Assembly: GCA_009921785.1 (NCBI GenBank)
Contig: RFXE01000046.1
Coordinates: forward strand, 1 to 10,532
Direction: 5' to 3'
From: Alphaproteobacteria bacterium
Lineage (GTDB): Bacteria; Pseudomonadota; Alphaproteobacteria; Rhizobiales; Beijerinckiaceae
DNA length: 10,532 nucleotides
In this document: positions 6,870 to 10,532 of the stretch, in pieces
Layout of the letters: each line of letters begins with the position of its first letter
How positions within the stretch are numbered: the first letter of the stretch is position 1
The notes under the pieces: generated by a model
The model's database searches: none
What the model saw: only the letters and a program-made list of their open reading frames with translations
What the model was told of the DNA's origin: nothing
Position numbers and translations under genes: made by a program

Positions 6870-9401
6870 ATGACAGCGGCATCCATCAAATTCGCCTTTC
6901 GTAATTTAAGACAAGGCCTTTCGGGCTTTAGGATATTTCTTGCCTGTATCGCGCTTGGCGTGACAGCCATTGTGGGGGTTGATTCACTTGCACGCGCCTT
7001 GACCGACGGCCTTGCTTCAGAAGGTCGAACCTTGCTCGGTGCGGATCTTGTGATCTCTCGTATGCATCGCCCTGCTGATGCTAAAGAAAAGGCGTTGATA
7101 GACTCTCAAGGGCAAACAACAGAAATCATCAGTCTTCGTGGCATGGCACGCACAACAAAAGCCGCCGCGCTTGTTGATCTCAAAGTTGTTGATCAAACCT
7201 ATCCTCTTCTCGCGCCGCCTGTTTTTGATCCGGCGCTGTCCCTTGCATCAATAACGGATGAAAAAGACGGCATCTTTGGTGTTGCTGCCGATGCGGCCTT
7301 GTTTGCGCGCCTCGATGTTAAGACGGGAGATCAAATAGCTCTTGGTGACACGACATTTGAACTGCGTGCCGTGCTTGTGAATGAGCCAGATCGGATCGGC
7401 GCGGGATTGACACTCGGCCCACGCGTCATCATGAGCCGCGCGGCTTTTGAAAAAACAGGATTACTGAAGCCTGAAAGTTTGATCCGCTTTTCTTATCGTC
7501 TACTCCTTGATGATCCGCGCGATGATCGCCTTGCTGAAATCGATGCCGCTTTGACACCCACATTATCTGAAGCGGGTTTTGAATTGCGTGGTCGCAAGAA
7601 TGTTTCGCCCCAACTCACGCGCAATATTGAACGATTTTCACAATATCTTGGACTGATCGGTTTAACCGCACTGATCATCGGTGGATTGGGTGTAGCCAAT
7701 GCCGTGATTGCCTATCTTGATCGGCGTCGCAAAACCATGGCGATTTTCAAAGCGATTGGCGCAAGCGGATCAGTGATTTTTCAAATCGCCTTTTTAGAAA
7801 TCATGGCGCTTGCTGCTTTGGGCACAGGCATCGGTTTAATCCTGGGCGCATTGCTGCCTTATCTTGTCTCGCTCTTGGCCTCAAATCTTTTACCGTTTCC
7901 TATCGCACCCCATCTCTATCCGGACAGGCTCGCGCTTGGGGCATTATACGGCTTGCTGACAGCTGCAACATTCGCTCTGCCGATTCTGGGTCGCGCACAT
8001 GATCTTCCGGTTGCTATTCTCTTCCGCGATGATCTCGCCAATGATCAAACAAAGGTAAAACGCCGCTATCAAATCATGACAGCAATCGTTGGGCTTGCTC
8101 TGGTTGGCATTGTCATTCTAGCGGCGCGTGAAAAGTTGATTACCGTCTTCGTGTTGCTTGGTATGGCTTCGACTTTCTTCTTGCTTCGCGGTGTTGCGTT
8201 TCTGATTATGCGTTGGGCGCGGCAAGTACCGCATCCGCAGCGAACTGAATTGCGCTTGGCGTGGGGAAATATTTACCGACGCGGAACCATCACGCCGGCT
8301 TTGACATTGGCGCTCGGTCTTGGCGTCACCTTGCTTGTGGCAATAAGCGCCACACAAAATAATCTGGTTCAGCTTGTTTCATCGGGCCTTCCTGATAAAG
8401 CGCCGAGCTTTTTCTTTGTCGATATACCCGCGCGTGATCTTAAGGCCTTCGATGAATTTATGAAATTGAAACAGCCTGCGGCACGTGTATCGCATGTGCC
8501 GATGGTGAGAGGTCGGATCACCGAAGTAAAATCTATCCGCGCGGAAGCCGTAATTGCCGAAGAGAATGCCCGTTGGGTTCTTGATGGCGATCGTGGGATT
8601 ACATTTTCATCAACGGTGCCAGAAGGTTCACGCATCGTGAGTGGAGAATGGTGGTCGGAAACCTATGACGGCCCTCCCCTTGTTTCACTTGAAGCCGATA
8701 TTGCGAAAGGTTTGAATCTTGCAATTGGTGATATGCTTACAGTCAATATTTTGGGACGATCAATTCAAGCCAAAATCGCCAATTTACGCCGCGTCGATTG
8801 GCAATCGCTCGGTATCAATTTCGTTCTGGTATTTTCACCCAATACGTTCAAAGGCGCGCCCGTCAGCTATCTTGCGACATTGACGGACGAAAGTGGTTCT
8901 CAAAACATCGAACGTGAAGCGCAATTGCTTGTTGATACGGCTCAGACTTTTCCAGCGGTTTCCGCCATCCGCGTGCGTGAAGCACTCGAATCTGTGCGAA
9001 CCATGATCGACCAATTAGCGGTGGCCATTCGCGGGGTCGCGGGAATTACAATTTTGGCTAGTATATTAGTTCTTGCCGGCGCGGTCGGTGCGAGCCAAAG
9101 GCGGCGCATACGCGATGCCGTCATTTTGAAAACGCTCGGTGCGAGTCGTTTCCGTCTTCTCACGGCTTTTTTGGCTGAATTCGCCATGATCAGTCTTGCA
9201 GCGAGCTTTTTTGGATTGATTGCGGGACTTTTTGCCGCATGGGCGATTGTCGCTTTTGCTTTCCGTACTGCATTTACATGGCCAATTGGCGATCCCTTCG
9301 CGACAGCGGCGCTCGCTGTGGTCTTCGCCATCGGTCTCGGACTTATCGGAACATGGCGTGTGCTTGATGAAAAACCGGCGCGGCATTTACGCGCGCCGTG
9401 A
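6870..9401 (+). CDS. ybbP: FtsX-type ABC permease with two FtsX domains (YbbP-like)
   Basis: The membrane partner of the YbbA-type ATPase. The 843-residue protein (E. coli YbbP is about 804) has ten predicted helices at about 21-40, 258-282, 305-338, 354-374, 402-419, 424-447, 473-493, 718-740, 764-797 and 806-828. Two large periplasmic domains lie between helices 1 and 2 (about 41-257) and between helices 7 and 8 (about 494-717). Each FtsX domain has a matching cytoplasmic coupling segment: RRRKTMAIFKAIGAS (285-299) and RRRIRDAVILKTLGASR (744-760). This duplicated layout is that of YbbP, unlike the single-domain four-helix MacB or LolC/E. Its ATG is 3 bases after the ATPase stop, with GAAGGA at 6854-6859 upstream. 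A mechanotransmission role, lifting or releasing hydrophobic molecules to the periplasm for the TesA-type hydrolase to act on, is an inference from family and neighbourhood. Confidence 0.9.
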   Translation: MTAASIKFAFRNLRQGLSGFRIFLACIALGVTAIVGVDSLARALTDGLASEGRTLLGADLVISRMHRPADAKEKALIDSQGQTTEIISLRGMARTTKAAALVDLKVVDQTYPLLAPPVFDPALSLASITDEKDGIFGVAADAALFARLDVKTGDQIALGDTTFELRAVLVNEPDRIGAGLTLGPRVIMSRAAFEKTGLLKPESLIRFSYRLLLDDPRDDRLAEIDAALTPTLSEAGFELRGRKNVSPQLTRNIERFSQYLGLIGLTALIIGGLGVANAVIAYLDRRRKTMAIFKAIGASGSVIFQIAFLEIMALAALGTGIGLILGALLPYLVSLLASNLLPFPIAPHLYPDRLALGALYGLLTAATFALPILGRAHDLPVAILFRDDLANDQTKVKRRYQIMTAIVGLALVGIVILAAREKLITVFVLLGMASTFFLLRGVAFLIMRWARQVPHPQRTELRLAWGNIYRRGTITPALTLALGLGVTLLVAISATQNNLVQLVSSGLPDKAPSFFFVDIPARDLKAFDEFMKLKQPAARVSHVPMVRGRITEVKSIRAEAVIAEENARWVLDGDRGITFSSTVPEGSRIVSGEWWSETYDGPPLVSLEADIAKGLNLAIGDMLTVNILGRSIQAKIANLRRVDWQSLGINFVLVFSPNTFKGAPVSYLATLTDESGSQNIEREAQLLVDTAQTFPAVSAIRVREALESVRTMIDQLAVAIRGVAGITILASILVLAGAVGASQRRRIRDAVILKTLGASRFRLLTAFLAEFAMISLAASFFGLIAGLFAAWAIVAFAFRTAFTWPIGDPFATAALAVVFAIGLGLIGTWRVLDEKPARHLRAP

Positions 9402-9415
9402 CGCGCCCTTGTTTT
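9376..9415 (+). terminator. Possible weak terminator at the end of ybbP
   Basis: CGGCGCG (9376-9382) pairs perfectly with CGCGCCG (9392-9398) around a 9-base loop, inside the last codons of ybbP. The T-rich stretch CTTGTTTTTG starts about 10 bases after the stem, so the classic geometry is not met. A second pairing with CGCGCC at 9402-9407 would bring the Ts directly after the stem but needs a longer loop. It may reduce read-through into the next gene. Confidence 0.3.
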
Positions 9416-9438
9416 TGCCAAAATTAACCGCATATTAT
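9409..9438 (+). promoter_or_regulatory. Candidate sigma-70-type promoter for the Bax inhibitor-1 family gene
   Basis: TTGTTT (9409-9414) and TATTAT (9433-9438) are separated by 18 bases. The predicted transcript would begin near 9445, leaving a leader of about 45 bases before the ATG at 9492. The match is moderate, but the position, a 90-base gap after a possible terminator, fits a separate promoter. Confidence 0.35.
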
Positions 9439-9491
9439 TGGAGTGTCGCAGTTAATGGGCTGCGAACTACAGACCGAAAGAGGGAAATACA

Positions 9492-10226
9492 ATGGTAAAT
9501 TACGATCGCAACGCCTCCGCTTGGACTACAGGCGCCGCGCGAGTCGGCGCTGCGGAGTATGACCTTGGTCTCCGGTCCTACATGCTGGGGATCTACAACT
9601 ATATGACGCTCGCGCTCGGTATTTCGGCGCTTGTGGCTTGGGGCACTTATATCTCTGGTGTCACAGCGAGCCTTCTCACATCGCCGCTTGCTTTTGTGGT
9701 GATGCTCGCGCCGCTGGGCTTCGTGCTGTTCATGTCATTCCGTTTCGAGAAGATGAGCTACTCATCTCTCATGGGGACCTTCCTTGCTTATTCAGCGGTG
9801 ATGGGTTTGTCGCTCTCGACAGTATTCATTGCCTATAAAGTAGGTAGCGTCGTTCAGGTCTTCGCGATCACAGCGGCCGCGTTCGGTGCACTCTCGCTTT
9901 ATGGCTACACAACGCGCCGCAGCCTCTCGGCCATCGGCTCGTTCTTGGTCATGGGTTTGTTCGGCATCGTCATTGCGATGCTCGTCAACATCTTCTTGCA
10001 GAGCTCGGCTCTTCAGTTCGGCCTCAATGTTCTCGGCTTGTTGGTCTTCGCAGGCCTCACCGCTTGGGATACGCAACGCCTGAAGGACGACTATGATTAT
10101 GTCGCGGGCGATAGCGAGCTTACAGGCAAAGCCTCTGTAATGGGTGCGCTAACGCTCTATCTCGACTTTGTGAACATGTTCCAGTTCTTGCTCGCTTTGT
10201 TTGGCCAGCGGAACAACAACAACTAA
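9492..10226 (+). CDS. Bax inhibitor-1/YccA family integral membrane protein
   Basis: A seven-helix inner-membrane protein of the BI-1 (TMBIM) family. In bacteria members include YccA, a modulator of the FtsH protease, and YetJ, a pH-gated calcium leak channel. Helices in the 244-residue protein lie at about 32-55, 66-83, 93-114, 118-137, 147-170, 174-192 and 215-238, after a soluble N-terminus of about 30 residues. Family signatures are GLTAWDTQRLK (188-198) and TLYLDFVNMFQFLL (221-234). Asp193 and Asp225 are the likely pair matching the di-aspartate pH sensor of YetJ. The start has AGAGGGA at 9479-9485, six bases upstream. The protein ends in four asparagines encoded by AAC repeats. It appears to be a single-gene unit with its own candidate promoter and a strong terminator. 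Whether it acts on FtsH or conducts ions cannot be told from sequence. Confidence 0.92.
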   Translation: MVNYDRNASAWTTGAARVGAAEYDLGLRSYMLGIYNYMTLALGISALVAWGTYISGVTASLLTSPLAFVVMLAPLGFVLFMSFRFEKMSYSSLMGTFLAYSAVMGLSLSTVFIAYKVGSVVQVFAITAAAFGALSLYGYTTRRSLSAIGSFLVMGLFGIVIAMLVNIFLQSSALQFGLNVLGLLVFAGLTAWDTQRLKDDYDYVAGDSELTGKASVMGALTLYLDFVNMFQFLLALFGQRNNNN

Positions 10227-10249
10227 TCGAGATCAAATTCAAAATAATG

Positions 10250-10277
10250 AAAAGCCCCGGTTCGCCGGGGCTTTTTT
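10250..10277. terminator. Strong, probably bidirectional terminator between convergent genes
   Basis: GCCCCGG (10254-10260) and CCGGGGC (10265-10271) form a perfect 7-bp stem around a TTCG tetraloop, preceded by AAAA (10250-10253) and followed by six Ts (10272-10277). The flanking A and T runs can extend the stem and give a U-tract in both directions. It ends the Bax inhibitor-1 family gene and probably also the DUF2794 gene arriving from the right. Confidence 0.92.
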
Positions 10278-10278
10278 A

Positions 10279-10309
10279 TTGTCTCTCGTCACTCATTAAA
10301 TAGAGACAA
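10279..10309. repeat. Inverted repeat over the end of the DUF2794 gene
   Basis: TTGTCTCT (10279-10286) is perfectly complementary to AGAGACAA (10302-10309), with 15 bases between. On the - strand the first arm lies in the last codons of the DUF2794 gene and the loop contains its stop codon. It could be an mRNA 3' end hairpin that precedes the main terminator for that strand; there is no T-run of its own. Confidence 0.4.
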
Positions 10310-10532
10310 GCGATACCGGCTTTTCAAGAACGCGTAACACACGATCAAGCTCATGGCCGCGTTTCAATATCTGCCCCGCCGGCGTGATCACCGCATAGGC
10401 CCCTTGCCGCCGCGCCAATTTCGGATTTTTCTCGATACGATAAAGCGGATATTCAGTTGAACGTCGGAACACAGAAAACACCGCGCGGTCTTTCATGAAA
10501 TCAATCGCATAATCACGCCACTCACCGGCGGC
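10296..10532 (-). CDS. DUF2794 family protein, C-terminal part (5' end beyond the window)
   Basis: An uncharacterised protein of family DUF2794, which I know from alphaproteobacteria. The frame is open to the window edge, giving 78 residues before TAA (complement of 10296-10298). It reads AAGEWRDYAIDF, then the conserved KDRAVFSVFRR, then PLYRIEKNPKLARRQGAYAV and LKRGHELDRVLRVL, all characteristic of this family. An internal ATG at 10496 would give a 66-residue protein, but the conserved sequence continues upstream of it, so the gene is cut by the window rather than that short. The family is small and soluble, with no signal peptide or membrane segment in this part. Its function is unknown, and nothing nearby suggests one. 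It converges on the Bax inhibitor-1 family gene and shares the hairpin terminator between them. Confidence 0.85.
   Translation of the reverse strand, partial: AAGEWRDYAIDFMKDRAVFSVFRRSTEYPLYRIEKNPKLARRQGAYAVITPAGQILKRGHELDRVLRVLEKPVSLVSI

Noticed and set aside
8942..9433. 163-codon open frame on the - strand opposite the end of ybbP
   Set aside because: It lies wholly antisense to a well-supported gene, is rich in Ala, Lys, Arg and Ser in the way a mirrored frame of a hydrophobic protein would be, and shows no domain or ribosome-binding site.
10296..10496. Complete 66-residue gene starting at the ATG at 10496
   Set aside because: The residues before that Met (EWRDYAIDF) belong to the same conserved family block, so the gene must start beyond the window.

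Overview
The window looks like chromosomal DNA of an alphaproteobacterium, probably in or near Hyphomicrobiales (order-level placement is uncertain). The reasons are a partial DUF2794 gene at the right edge (a family I know from alphaproteobacteria), Tat-exported and PotABCD-like transport genes of the usual alphaproteobacterial style, strong Shine-Dalgarno sites, and a G+C near 50% by eye. There are nine genes, eight complete and one cut by the right edge. I see no rRNA, tRNA, CRISPR array, insertion sequence, prophage or attachment site.

Left part (1-4280, + strand): a four-gene ABC importer of the spermidine/putrescine type. A Tat-exported substrate-binding protein comes first and is followed by a strong intrinsic terminator. 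After a 150-base gap come the ATPase and two permeases, tightly coupled by an ATGA overlap and then a 10-base gap. The binding protein would capture a small cationic or organic solute in the periplasm, the two permeases form the channel and the ATPase drives it. The terminator probably lets the binding protein be made in excess.

Middle part (4340-6110, - strand): an NADPH-type aldo/keto reductase of the Tas family, convergent with the importer. Upstream of it on the same strand lies a TesA-type periplasmic SGNH lipase/thioesterase.

Right-centre part (6180-9401, + strand): an ABC ATPase and a 10-helix FtsX-type permease, matching YbbA and YbbP and divergent from tesA. The order tesA <- -> ybbA-ybbP is the same as in E. 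coli, so the three genes are probably a functional unit that handles a hydrophobic or lipid-like molecule at the inner membrane and periplasm.

Right end (9492-10532): a seven-helix Bax inhibitor-1/YccA-family membrane protein with its own candidate promoter and a clear hairpin terminator. The 3' end of a convergent DUF2794 gene runs off the window.

I did not find an undescribed biological system. The points most worth a second look are the terminator and overlapping inverted repeats inside the importer operon, the conserved TesA-YbbA-YbbP unit with its very short divergent control region, and the cysteine-rich tail of the Tas-like reductase.
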